A stretch of DNA of 64,000 nt from Neurospora intermedia (lineage: Eukaryota > Ascomycota > Sordariomycetes > Sordariales > Sordariaceae), in assembly GCA_037102815.1 (NCBI GenBank), contig BTPP01000003.1, forward strand, positions 6,014,001 through 6,078,000, written 5' to 3'. Below the pieces are notes generated by a model, which made no database searches, had not been told where the DNA came from, and saw only the letters and a list, made by a program, of their open reading frames with translations. Below, piece after piece: positions 1-10,832 of this stretch (its first letter is position 1; each line of letters starts with the position of its first letter). The position numbers were made by a program, and so were the translations under genes.

Positions 1-38
1 GTTGTTGACGGGGAGTCGGCCGAGCTGTCAAAACAAAA

Positions 39-100
39 TACGTAGTAAAATAGGTATGGAACCCTCTTCGCTGGCACGTGGCGGGGGGTTTTACTACGTA
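39..100. repeat. 12 bp perfect inverted repeat
   Basis: The arms TACGTAGTAAAA (39-50) and TTTTACTACGTA (89-100) are perfect reverse complements separated by 38 nt. It could be a hairpin or the eroded end of a small element; nothing nearby identifies it. Confidence 0.6.
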
Positions 101-1132
101 CTTCAGTTTTAATGACTCACGGGATCCCCGTCCCGGTATTCGGAGTTCGTTCTAGAAAGTCTGCCCAGAGTGTCCACTCGGCATATCAATCCTTGTCGAC
201 GGGATCCCGATCTTGAGAACAAAAGTCAGTCAGGATTAGAGGGGGTTAGGGTTAATGCAGGTACGTTAACCCCTCAGGGCCATTGAGGACCTTGATGGTT
301 CAACCTTTTCCTGTCCTTTCTCATCATTGGCCAATGTCACTTCCTTCCGATGACTTGTGCTGTCCGAAAAGGAGCACACGAGCTGCTGGGCTTGTGCAGA
401 GGCCACTGCGCTGCATCCTCCGTCTCCTGCCAGCCTGTCACTCACTCCTCTCGTCTTCCTCTCGTATGTAACTTGAACCCCTCGTCCTCGCCATCGGATG
501 TTCCCAACCACTCAGAGAACCACCACATACACAAACGACAACGCAAACGCGGCAATGGGACCCAGCATGGAGAACATAACGAAACCATTGCCGACAATAT
601 GAACCACCACGATCCACGCCGTTCCGCCCATGATCCAACTTGACTTGTCTCCTACAAAGTCACTGTATGATGGTTATTGCCATGGGCCCCGACACCGAGT
701 ATAGCGAAGCGTGCCTCCTTGGGGTTCCATGCCAGGTGAGAAGCGAAAGACGACAAGTCCTTAATTGGGTGCCTGAAAAGCTATTATTTCCGGGGCTGAT
801 CGTGCTACATCCAGCGACCCTCCTCCTGCAAGGCACCTAGCCACCCCTCCGTTTTCTTGCTGCTTCCAACAACCTACCTAGAGGCAGCTTCCACGACCCC
901 TTATGCGGCACGACCCTTCGCAGTCTTAGGGACCTCTTCAGGCAATCCAGCTGGCCCAGATGCTGACTGAACCTATGTTGGTGGTGGTGGCTTACGAAGC
1001 CCTGAAACCGTTACGTACTTCACTGCTGACGACCCAGGGCAAGTGAGATGTGGGGTGTGGGATAACTGTGCTTACTCCCTGGGGAATGGTCGGGTGATGT
1101 TGGTCAGATTCGCTGGGCCCCTCCAGGCAGCC

Positions 1133-1274
1133 TTATTGGCCTTCTTTCACGAGAGAAAATGTCCTTCGTTTGAAGCGATATGGGACAATGGTAAGGGTTC
1201 GTGACGCGACAGAAACCTCTACCCTCTAATACCTCTCGCCGTCTCCTTCAAGGCCTTCAAGACTTAAAAATAGG
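1133..1274 (+). repeat. Promoter-like dispersed repeat, copy A
   Basis: This block aligns by eye with 44593-44730. Both contain ATTGG (reverse CCAAT), a GAGAGAAA run, the shared core CGTTTGAAGCG followed closely by ATGGGACAAT, then AGGGTT, ACAGAA, a CTCTC..CGTCT pyrimidine tract, CTTCAAG/CTTCAGAGACT and an A/T-rich TATA-like end. Copy A lies about 0.35-0.5 kb before the HET start codon. A CCAAT-to-TATA layout suggests duplicated promoter sequence, but this is inferred from pattern only. Confidence 0.55.
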
Positions 1275-1627
1275 CCTTAATAACAAGAACACATCAGGCT
1301 CGCGACATTACCCGCCAGAAACGAGCCAGTATTTTGGTTGCATCCCAGGATCGGAACCTCGCATCAGATGCAGAAAAAGCAATCCCTACGCCAAGGAGGA
1401 TACAAGGGTGTATTGAGATTCCCTCTGGTTCGTCCGCGCCGCTCAAGTGCGCAACCCCGAATGTCCTGGGACCGCACCAATGCTGACATCGTTACAGGGC
1501 GTCTACACCCGATGTCACAATGCCGTTGAGCCAAATATCATCAAAAAGATGTTAAACCCCCTCATGTCAGGACATTCGCTGCCGAAGCACACAAGCAACT
1601 TGAACTCCAGCACATCAAGCTCCTACA

Positions 1628-4219
1628 ATGCCACCAACATCGATATCCCTCCCCTCGCACGTCGCGCGGCCGTCTTCCACCAAGACATCCTCCGTCACCG
1701 TTACAAGCATTCCCTCGCCCGACACAGAACCCAACCTCTGCTCCTTTTGCTCCCAGATTGACTTCTCGCTGCTCCGTTACCCCACAACTACCGATCTCCG
1801 CTCTCTGAACGACGGCAACCCAGCATCCCAAGACCTCAGCCCCTTCAAGCGCAACCCATATGCCAGAGTCTACCCAACATGGACTTTGGGCCTTCTTTCC
1901 CGCATCCACACATCTTCTGCCTCGTGCAACCTCTGTCACGCCATATGTACCGTCCTAGACCAGCAGCCGCAAGTCCGCGCCACCCTCACCGAAATGGGCG
2001 TACAGGATCCATTGGTCTTGGGTACATTAGCCTTTTGTGGGAGATTGTCGGCGCCAGACGGGACCTCATGGTTCGAGCATGATGGCAAGCATGGCGGACT
2101 GAAGGAAAGGGATTGCTTCTTCCTCCGACGGTTGGGACTGCTATATCGGCCGGCCGACAAAGACGAAGATGTGAATGAGCCGGGTATGGCCAAAAAGATT
2201 GAAAGCTGGTATTCCACAATGGATATCCTTCAGACCATGAACACTGCTATTCCAAGGGGTTTTGCTGAAGACAAAAAAGGGTTGCTGATGGGAGATGAGG
2301 AAAACCCGGAGACGGTGTGGTTCGCAGGACGAAAGAGACCGGAGATGATTGACATTGGCTTGATCAAACAATGGCTCAATGAGTGCTTGGAGAACCACAA
2401 GGACGTCTGTGGGATTAGTGAAGAGGTAGATGAGGATGATGATCCGGAGTTGGTAGAACAAATGCGGCGTTTGGGGTGAGTGTAACCGCTTTCAGTGTTT
2501 TGGAGGGCATGAACTGACAGACACAGCAAACCAATTCCTCTCTTCCGTCTCATTGACGTGCACAAAAAGTGTATCGTCACCAAGTACAACCTCTACGACG
2601 TCGACATGTCCGCCCTCAAGTTTGCCTCACTCAGTTATGTCTGGGGTGTCACTCCTCAGAAACTCACCCTTCTTATCGAGAACGAGTATGAACTCCAGCG
2701 ACCCAACTCTCTCGTTGGCAAAGTGTCCAAGACCATCTCCGACGCCATCCACCTGACCGAAAACCTTGGCCTCCAATATCTCTGGGTCGATGCCCTCTGT
2801 ATCGTCCAAAACTCCGATGATGACAAGGTAATGCAACTTGGCAACATCGCCAACGTTTACGCCCACTCCCTCTTCACTATCATGGCCGCTGCGGGTGACG
2901 ACTCCAACTTTGGCCTTCCTGGTATCCACACCCCCCGGGATTTAGTCCAAGAGGTAGTCCCGGTCATCGCCCCATCAGAAACCAACCCCGGGATGTCCCT
3001 CATCACTGCCCTCTCTCCCACCCACCAGTCCCATGAACACCCAACCCGCAAGACCATCTGGGCCTCGCGCGGGTGGACACTCCAGGAACGAGCCCTCTCT
3101 CGACGGGCCATTGTCATTATGAAGAGCCACGTCCTCTGGTCCTGTTCCCGGTCTCACTACTCGGAGGAGTCCTGCTGCGAGACCGCTACACTCGGCTCCT
3201 TGGCATGGTTCGGCCTGCAAGAGTCTGACCCCATTCTCAATTCGTCCGAGCGAACGTGGTACACCGAAGACGTGCCCGAAGAACAAGTCTGGTACAAGTT
3301 CCAACGCTTGGTGCAAGACTACTCAAACCGCAATCTAAAGTTCCAAGGCGATGCTCTCGATGCGTTCAGTGCAGTGGTGGAGCAAATGCGCAGAATGACT
3401 GGTGAGAACTTTCTCTGGGGCATGCCAAGCGGGCGCTTCGAGCTTTGCCTGTGTTGGGAGCCTTACCGACGAGGCCTCAAGAGAAGAGAGGAACTGAGCA
3501 CGCTGGAGATGACCAGCTTCAAGCGGCATGTTCCCTTCCCAACTTGGTCGTGGCTGGGATGGTCCGGAGCTATCTGTCTGAAAGTGCAGGACCGCGAGCT
3601 CGAGGTGGGACTCAACCCAAAAGTGGTTTGTTTTGTTCTGCGCAACCACCCACTGCGCGTGTTTTCGGTGCGAAGAATCTCCGTCGATAACGACCCAGGA
3701 CGAGCCAACTCGTGGGCTATGCCCAGCATCAACGACAGCAAGTACTCGGTCACCCTCGACGACATCTACGACAATCTGCCCTCCATGACCCCCGAAGTCC
3801 TGCTTGACATACCAGACGACCAGCTCATCTTCTTCTGGACCGAAACAGCGCGCTTCAAACTCTCGGAGCTCAAAGTGCAGACACCGTCGCAACAAGAAAA
3901 CCCGTTGCAAGTGAAGGAGTACACCAAGTATTATCGAGAGATTCTCGACGATGACGGACAAGTGGTAGGGAAGACGCACCCATGCGACCCAACGGCTCAG
4001 GACATTGGAGTGGATGAGAGTGGTGACGGTTTATGCGAGTTCATCCGCATTGCCAACAATTACCTGCCGTTCTGTGATCCGGAGAAGTTGGCGATGCAGG
4101 TACGAAGGGGTACAGGCAAGTATAACAGGGATGTTAGATACCGCGTCAATTTGGCAGAAATCAAGAAGGAGGCGTGGAAGCAAGTTTATGAGAAGAGGGT
4201 GTTGGTTGCACTGGGTTAA
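1628..4219 (+). CDS. HET-domain (heterokaryon incompatibility) protein
   Basis: Two exons, 1628-2475 and 2527-4219, give an 846-residue protein. The intron (2476-2526) has a GTGAGT donor, a CTGAC branch site and an ACACAG acceptor, and the join keeps frame to read GKPIPLFRLIDVHKKC. The three blocks of the fungal HET domain are clear: FASLSYVWG at about 315-323, LWVDALCIVQN near 368-378 followed by the IANVYAHS block, and RGWTLQER near 464-471. The N-terminal region has two Cys pairs (LCSFCSQ and CNLCH), common ahead of HET domains and possibly metal-binding. HET proteins trigger cell death when genetically different hyphae fuse; whether this one is an active incompatibility gene cannot be told from sequence. 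The start is the first ATG in frame. No C-terminal NACHT, WD or ankyrin domain is seen. Its neighbours suggest no partner. Confidence 0.93.
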
Positions 4220-5699
4220 AGATGGGGGTCCGTTGGAGAGGGTGACACTCGGGATTCCGCAGACAGTGTTCCTGCCTTTCTGTGCGATGATGTGTTGCAA
4301 TGATTGATTGCTCTTTTTGTCAGCCTTTTGCATGTTCAATCCTTTGTTTCAACGTCCGACGGCTTTGCTCGCTGCGATGGCGGTATGACAGGCGTCTGCT
4401 TTGCTTGGTGGTCACTTCACTTTGCTTTCTCGGGATGATACCACCCCCATCCATCCGGTCCCAAAACATTCTTGATCCACCCAGCTCCAACTACACGTAC
4501 CGATATCTTTCATGATCCAAGCCGTCGGGTCTGTGGGGTTACCGAGGGTCCCATCCAACCTTGAACAACCGTCTCAAAAAGCAACGAGTGAGCATCCAGA
4601 AATTGTCCATGTCAAAGGTCTAATCCAATGGCGAGGTGGGAAGCGGCTAAGTGTTATCTGCATTCCACGGACGAGCTTGACCCATTTACAACAAGACAAC
4701 AGCCACTTTTGAGCAATCGAGAATCTCGGCCATCTTGGCAAATTCGGCCAGCGGGATCCAGTGGGATGCATATCGGTATCTGACAAAGAGTTGTGGTAAA
4801 AGCTTCACTTTGAGAAACTGGTACCTGGTGCTGGTCTCTGGGCGCGGGCACCATGCAACCAAGTTACACACAGCTTGAAACGCCATGCTACGCAGTACAT
4901 ATCCGAAGCCATGCAGATCGGGTTGATCAGTCGAGATAAGAAAGCTCGAATTCCCATAAGTCATGAGTTCTGATTGGTCAGTTCCGGTCTCTATCAATGT
5001 TGCGACAGTGCAACCAGTCGATAGTTCCCGCGTGCCAAGCGGCGAACTGATAAGATTCCAGAAGCGTAACTGAAGCTTATCTCAACGAATGTCCGGAACC
5101 CCCCGTGAAAGACTCAAACCCCATGAAATCCCCCGAAGCGATTGGAACCGCCATTTCGGCATTGGCGTCATGGATGGGGTGAAAAGGGTCAAAGACACAC
5201 ATGGCTGAAGTGGGGAAGTCAACGGTTCGAACTTCCAAGAGCCGAATGAAACCCCAAAGAGGAACGACATCGGAGGAGTTCGGGTGTCTTACACTGGTTG
5301 CTGATAAGACTTGTGCTACCCTTTCCTCGCCATTACTTGCAGTGATAACACTTTTTGTCAGCCTTTGGTATACGCACCAAGGAGGACATAATAGGAATTA
5401 CGTCCAGGCTGACTTTGATGTTACACCCCGCAACCGGAACGCGAGACCGGGGTAACTTGTCCGCGTACACCAAACTCCGCGGCGGATGGAAGATGTCATT
5501 CAAGATCTTATCCGACTTTTGGATATCACACTCTGATAACCACCGCATGGGATCATATCGCCTTGTCATTGCTTTCGTGGGACACAAGTTATATATCTCC
5601 AGCCGCATCCCGACATCATGGGTCGAGTCTACCTATGCAGTGTCACAAGCTTCTAAGCTCATACTACTGTCAAAGAAAATCCCCTAAACACCATACATA
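4220..5699. other. Intergenic region between HET gene and transporter
   Basis: There is no supportable gene. The first part is the HET 3' flank; the second half is the transporter promoter with several GATA sites (annotated separately). Small open frames here overlap on both strands and show no family features. Confidence 0.5.
4935..5539 (+). promoter_or_regulatory. Cluster of GATA sites upstream of the urea transporter
   Basis: GATAAG or its reverse complement CTTATC occurs at 4935-4940, 5049-5054, 5076-5081, 5303-5308 and 5507-5512, with a further GATAA at 5535-5539. Two of them (5049 and 5076) lie about 22 bp apart in opposite orientation. Fungal GATA activators of the NIT2/AreA type bind paired GATA elements before nitrogen-catabolite genes, and urea transporters belong to that regulon. 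Binding here is inferred. Confidence 0.5.
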
Positions 5700-7939
5700 A
5701 TGGCGGGGGGTGCAGACACCACTGTCAAGATAGAAACAGCCACGGCTCTAAACCAAGGAGTCGGCTATGGCATCGTTATTGGGCTGGGAGCATTGTTTGC
5801 TCTTGGTGAGTATTTGCCCTTTCAGTCCCTCTAGCCCATGACTATCACTGACAGGATGACTGTCAGGCATGATCTTTGTCACCTTTATCCTCAAACGCTA
5901 CAACCGCGAGCTCCAAACATCAGAAATGTTCAACACGGCCGGTCGCACTGTCAAGTCCGGTCTCGTTGGTTCCGCCGTCGTCTCCTCCTGGACCTGGGCT
6001 GCCACCCTCCTCCAGTCCTCGGGTGTCTGCTACCGATATGGCGTCTCGGGTCCTTTGTGGTACGCTTCCGGTGCCACCGTCCAGATCCTCCTCTTTGCGA
6101 CCCTCGCCATCGAACTCAAACGCCGTGCTCCCAACGCGCATACCTACCTCGAAGTCATCCGTGCCCGCTTCGGCACCCTGCCACATATCGTTTTCATGAT
6201 CTTTGGCTTGATGACCAACATTTTGGTTTCCCTGATGTTGATCGTCGGAGGCAGCGCCACTATCAACGCCCTAACAGGGATGCACACCATCGCAGCCATC
6301 TACCTCCTTCCCGTCGGCGTGGTGGCTTACACCTTGGTCGGCGGTCTCAAGGCCACCATTCTCACCGATTGGATCCACACTTTCATCCTCCTCATCATCA
6401 TCATCGTCTTCGCCCTTTCCGCGTACGCCTCTTCCGAAGTCCTCGGCTCGCCCAGCGCAGTTTACGACCTCCTCGTCAAAGCAGCCGCCGCCCACCCCGT
6501 TGACGGCAACCATGAGGGTTCCTATCTTACCATGCGTTCCCGCGAAGGCGCCATCTTCTTTGTCATCAACATCGTCGGCAACTTTGGCACCGTCTTCCTT
6601 GACAACGGGTACTACAACAAGGCCATCGCCGCCTCGCCCGTGCATGCTTTGCCCGGCTACATCCTCGGCGGTCTCTGCTGGTTCGCCATCCCGTGGCTTA
6701 CCGCCACCACCATGGGTTTGTCCGGCCTCGCTCTGGAGAGCAGCCCGCGCTTCCCTACCTACCCGAACCGCATGCCCGAAGCCGATGTCAGCGCTGGTCT
6801 GGTCCTCCCCTACGCGGCCGTCGCCCTGCTAGGAAAGGGTGGAGCGGCCGCTACGCTTCTGATTGTCTTTATGGCCGTTACTTCGGCCACTTCTTCGCAG
6901 CTCATCGCCGTCTCGTCCATCATCGTCTACGACCTCTACAGGACGTACATCAAGCCCGAGGCCTCTGGCAAGCGACTGATTTACATGTCACACGTGATCG
7001 TCTGCGCGTATGCCCTCTTCATTGCCAGCTTCTCCGTCGGACTGTGGTACGCCGGCATTTCCATGGGTTATCTGTACGTCATGATGGGCGTCATCATCTC
7101 TTCTGCCGTCCTGCCCGCCGCCTTGGTCTTGACCTGGTCCGGCCTGAACAAATGGGCTGCTGCACTCTCACCTGTTCTAGGACTCTGTGTGGCGCTGGTG
7201 GCGTGGTTGGTCACGGCCAAGAAGGAGTGCGGTGAGATGAGCGTTGCTTGCACGGGAAGTAACATGCCAATGTTGGCGGGGAATGTTGCTGCGCTGTTGA
7301 GTCCGGTGGTGTTTGTGCCTGTGTTGACGTTGGTCTTTGGCAAGGCCAAGTATGACTGGAAGAGCATGATGGCGATTTCGAGGGGGGATGATCATGACGT
7401 GGCGGGCGAGGCCGGGGTGGATCTGGAGGAGGTTCCGGGGGGCAGAGAGGAAAGTGAGAGGGAGATGGAGGAGGAGCAGAAAAAGTTGAGGAGGGCGAGT
7501 AAGATCAGTAAGACCATGACTGCTGTTTTGGTAAGTTTCATCTGTTTTCAATTCCCTCCATTGCCCACCCGGGTTGCTAATCAACGAACAACAGACCCTA
7601 GCCCTCTTGATCCTCTGGCCCATGCCCCTCTACGGCACCGGCTACATCTTCTCCAAGCCCTTCTTTACTGGTTGGGTCGTCGTCGGCATCATCTGGATCT
7701 TCTTGTCATTTATCGGTGTCGGTCTGTTCCCCATCTACGAAGGGCGGGAGACGCTGATCAGGACGTGCAAGTACATTTGGTGGGATATCACGGGCAAGGG
7801 CGTCAAGGCCATTCACGCTGATCAGGCAAGACATGCTGGGGAAGTGGTGGTCACTGAGGGGAAGACGCCGGGGGATCAGACGCCAGAAGAGAAGAGTGTC
7901 AAGGGGGAGAAGGTTAGGGAGGGGATTGATAGCAGCTGA
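5700..7939 (+). CDS. dur3: DUR3-type urea active transporter (sodium:solute symporter family)
   Basis: Three exons (5700-5805, 5867-7530, 7595-7939) encode 704 residues. Both introns have good signals (GTGAGT/CTGAC/TCAG and GTAAGT/TGCTAATC/ACAG) and keep frame. The product is a many-pass membrane protein of the solute:sodium symporter superfamily. It starts with GVGYGIVIGLGALFALGMIFVT, has conserved stretches such as SWTWAATLLQSSGVCYRYG and TAGRTVKSG early on, and a late hydrophobic block in exon 3 (LALLILWPMPLYGTGYIF). Fungal DUR3 proteins take up urea and polyamines by proton symport at the plasma membrane. The length is close to the family norm (about 650-740). A highly charged loop near residues 560-580 and a hydrophilic C-terminal tail face the cytosol by inference. 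The GATA cluster upstream fits nitrogen control. Polyamine or related substrate preference cannot be resolved. Confidence 0.9.
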
Positions 7940-8935
7940 GGGCCTGCGCCGAATGATGGTGAGTGTAGGGGCAACGAAGTGAGAGTGATGCGGAAGAGGC
8001 AGTATGGCGGGGGGGAGACGTCATCCGGTGATGAGTAATGCCCATACCCAAGGTTTGTCCCATGTTTGCAAATTTGATGATGACATGAGGAGGACGATGA
8101 CAGCTCAGACTTGTTTGGAGATACCCTTCATTTTGTTAATGACAACGTGTAATGGACAGTCATTTCTCTTGCCCTGCTTGTGTTTTTTAGATCATCGAGG
8201 CCTAGACTGGTCGCTTCCTGAGCTTCTACGCAAGTCAACATTGTTCTTACCCCTCCCATGACCGAGTCCGCCTCTCCTTCCTAAAGGTACGATTGTCTAC
8301 ACGCAAGCTGCGAGTCTCGAGATCTTTTTGGTCATCAAGCACCCCTGGTTCCTGAATCCCATGCTTTCCATTTGGACTTCTTCACAATTACTTCCGATTC
8401 TGCTTATAGTTGGTCTCGTGTGCCATTGTTCTCTTCATATACAACCCGCTACCTATTGTCGTACTTGTTATTCAGTTTTGCAGAAGTGTGTTTCATAGTT
8501 TCAATCTCGTTTCACATCAAGCCGTCATGCTGAATAACATTAGACTGGTAGTGGTTGCATCCTATCGAGATACTGGGTCAATAGCTTCTTGACAGGCATA
8601 CCCCGAGGCCATGGTTTATATATAAACTCATCTATTCCCTCTTTCTCCTTCTTCCCTCATCCTTCAATTTCTCTTCTTCGTGACGAGATAATTCTCACTG
8701 CAACACCCAGGTTTATCCTGAAAGCACTTGGGCAAGACTCATCAGCGTCGAGAAAGAGATCTCGCTGCTTCATCTCCGGTAACTGATCAGAAACTCAACT
8801 GAACGCAATCTAAACAGTCTGCTGACCATCAGATTCTGTTCAGATCCAAAAAAAGCCTTGCAAAGTTGCAATCATCGGAATCTCCTCAACTCAAACTCAC
8901 TTCAGTTCCCTCAAGATCTTGATCAAGCGATCAAA
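7940..8935. other. Intergenic region before the first cysteine-rich paralogue
   Basis: No gene is supported. It holds the transporter 3' flank and the promoter/leader of the next gene, with a TATA-like run at 8617-8625. The leader from there to the start codon at 8936 would be about 300 nt long, pyrimidine- and A-rich. Confidence 0.5.
8617..8625 (+). promoter_or_regulatory. TATA-like box of the first paralogue
   Basis: TATATATAA sits in a GC-richer surround, followed by a CT-rich tract (CTCTTTCTCCTTCTTCC) typical of fungal transcription start regions. It lies about 310 nt before the ATG. Assignment is by position only. Confidence 0.4.
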
Positions 8936-9775
8936 ATGTGCTACAAAAAAACCACCATTTTTGCCTGTCGCTGCTTCCTCCGCGACACCTCCGCCTGCCC
9001 TCATTCCGCCTGCCTCGCTGAAGGCGAGTTCGAAAGAAGCAGGATGGAGCAATTGGCCGCCGAGATGTTCGCGCGCCCCTTGATCCTTCCCTCCATGTCT
9101 TCTACTTTACCCCCCGGCATGGCTCCTCCCCCCGGTTTTGCTCCTCCCCCTCCGTTCTCTCCCAACTCTGCTTCTTCTGCTTCTTCATCCCCGGGCCCCG
9201 GTAATACCACCACTAGCACCATCACCAACACTGGCAACATGAACACCATCAATGCTTCCGCCCCCGAGTTTGTTGCCGAGCACGAGCACGAGCGTTCTCC
9301 CTCCCCTACCGCGCCTGCCCAGGAGTCCGAGCCGCCGCGCATCATCGACGGTCTCTTCTACGAGCGTAGAATGGGCCAAGTCCAGCGCGCTGTCCACTGG
9401 GACGTCTGGAGAACCGAGTGGTTCCCCTGCGCCGCATACCACTCTACGCATCTTGATACCATCATCAACTCGGACGAGGAGTACATGAATTGCCCCGAGT
9501 ACTTTGGAAACGAGGATAAGGAGGTGAAGATGCTGGGACTGTGTGAGGAGTGTAGAGATGTGCATGCGGATGCTTTGAGAGGCATGCATCAGAATCAAAA
9601 TGGGTTCGGTAGCAACCTGGAGGGTGGTAATGGGGGTGATGGTCAGCGTCAGGGCCAGGGCCGAGGTCAGGTTCAGAATCACGGTCAGGAGCGTCAAATT
9701 GAGGCTGAGGCTGAAATGGAGCAGGGGATGAGGGATATGATGGAGACGTTGAACAGGTGGATGGATATGGAGTGA
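8936..9775 (+). CDS. Cysteine-rich protein of unknown function, tandem paralogue A
   Basis: A single exon encodes 279 residues. The start at 8936 was chosen because the frame then opens MCYKKTTIFACRC, matching the MCHKTTIIFACSC start of the next gene; the open frame extends upstream without similarity. Parts: an N-terminal Cys/His block (C2, C11, C13, C21, H23, all shared with the paralogue), a Pro/Ser/Thr-rich low-complexity linker (about 50-115), a conserved module at about 145-210, and a Gln/Gly-rich tail. The conserved module runs QRAVHWDVW, then PCAAYHSTHL, NCPEYF and LGLCEECRDVH, so its Cys/His spacing looks like a zinc site. No signal peptide or membrane segment is seen. I do not recognise a named family, although the MC-x(8)-C-x-C opening resembles many unnamed ascomycete proteins. 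Function is unknown. Confidence 0.8.
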   Translation: MCYKKTTIFACRCFLRDTSACPHSACLAEGEFERSRMEQLAAEMFARPLILPSMSSTLPPGMAPPPGFAPPPPFSPNSASSASSSPGPGNTTTSTITNTGNMNTINASAPEFVAEHEHERSPSPTAPAQESEPPRIIDGLFYERRMGQVQRAVHWDVWRTEWFPCAAYHSTHLDTIINSDEEYMNCPEYFGNEDKEVKMLGLCEECRDVHADALRGMHQNQNGFGSNLEGGNGGDGQRQGQGRGQVQNHGQERQIEAEAEMEQGMRDMMETLNRWMDME

Positions 9776-10832
9776 TGCCTCCTTGACGACTTGAGGGCTA
9801 TGCGAGCCGTTATGTTGGCAACGGCAAACCTAGGTCTTTTAGGACTTGGTTGATTTCCAGTTTGGGGTCCAGTGAAGTAGGTAACCTAGAATGGCAGCAT
9901 GAACTGGTACAGGCAGAACAGGAGGAAAAGTTTCAGACGAACATGATAGTAGCGTCGACAGTGTGCTGGTAGAATTGAAACTATTCCCAAGTACTTCCTC
10001 ATCTTGATCCTCGTGCCCTACTGCGAGTCGATCATATCTTGTGGGCCATTGAATGATCGAAAGCCTAACCCACCTATCAACAGTCGAAAGTTACCTAGGG
10101 GAAGTGAAGCTGTACCTGTCGTGATCATGATAGCTGTTCACTGCACAGTCCAGGCAGACCGTCATTCGATGGGCAACAAAACTGAAACCTGAGCCAGCGG
10201 GATTCGGTGAAGTGATTTCAAGGTGAATAGCATTTCATCCCAACATCACCCTTCGACATTTGGGTACTTCTAGGCAATACAGGGCATGCACATTTCTGTC
10301 GCAAAACTTTCTCGTCTTCTTCCTCCTGCGACCAACTACCACCACCTCTCGGTCATTTTCGAAGCAACCACCATCCCGATTTCCAACCATCGATACAAAC
10401 GAAAAAACCAGTAGGCTCGGACTTCAGTTCACCGAGCCGTGCTCCAGTCGCCGCGTATCTGTACTGATCTCTTCATTTCCTTCTTTGCAGAAGCGGACAC
10501 GTCTCGAACCCTCGCACAGATCGTGAGGCGCACCCTTCACCCCTCGAAGCACGATCTCTGTCGACTTCGGACCTCCGGCCGCGACGCACGCTCGAGGCCC
10601 GCCAAAGGTCCTGACAACTGGAGCTGCCTCAACCTTGATATTGCACATAAAGTAGAGGCATAACCAGCTTTGGCCCCGACCCCTCACACCAGACACCGGC
10701 CCCATTGCCCGTTCCCCAAACACATAAAAGGCGGCGGACCTTCGCACGAATTTCGGATCCTTCCACTTCTTTTTCTATTCCTCAGCTTTCTTCGACCAGA
10801 CACCAAAGTCGAGAACGACAAGACTCGCCAAG
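9776..10832. other. Intergenic region between the tandem paralogues
   Basis: No supportable gene. Some short frames exist at 10260-10750 on both strands but show no domain or codon pattern. A TATA-like CATAAAAGG lies at 10723-10731, about 100 nt before the start of the second paralogue, followed by a CT-rich tract. Confidence 0.5.
10723..10731 (+). promoter_or_regulatory. TATA-like box of the second paralogue
   Basis: CATAAAAGG is followed about 30-60 nt later by a CT-rich run (CTTTTTCTATTCCTCAGC), then the ATG at 10833. This spacing is plausible for a strong, TATA-driven fungal promoter, but it is assigned by position only. Confidence 0.4.

Larger units (their letters stand above)
1..1627. 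other. Intergenic region upstream of the HET gene
   Basis: No coding region can be supported; the open frames are short and overlap on both strands. Visible items are a 12 bp inverted repeat (39-50 and 89-100), a short telomere-like run with about one and a half TTAGGG units near 250, and a promoter-like block at 1133-1274 (ATTGG, then AAAATA) that recurs in diverged form at 44593-44730. The last few hundred bases are presumably promoter and 5' UTR of the HET gene. Confidence 0.5.

Noticed and set aside
238-262. Telomere-like GGGGTTAGGGTT run
   Set aside because: Only about one and a half repeat units inside ordinary sequence, so it does not indicate a chromosome end.
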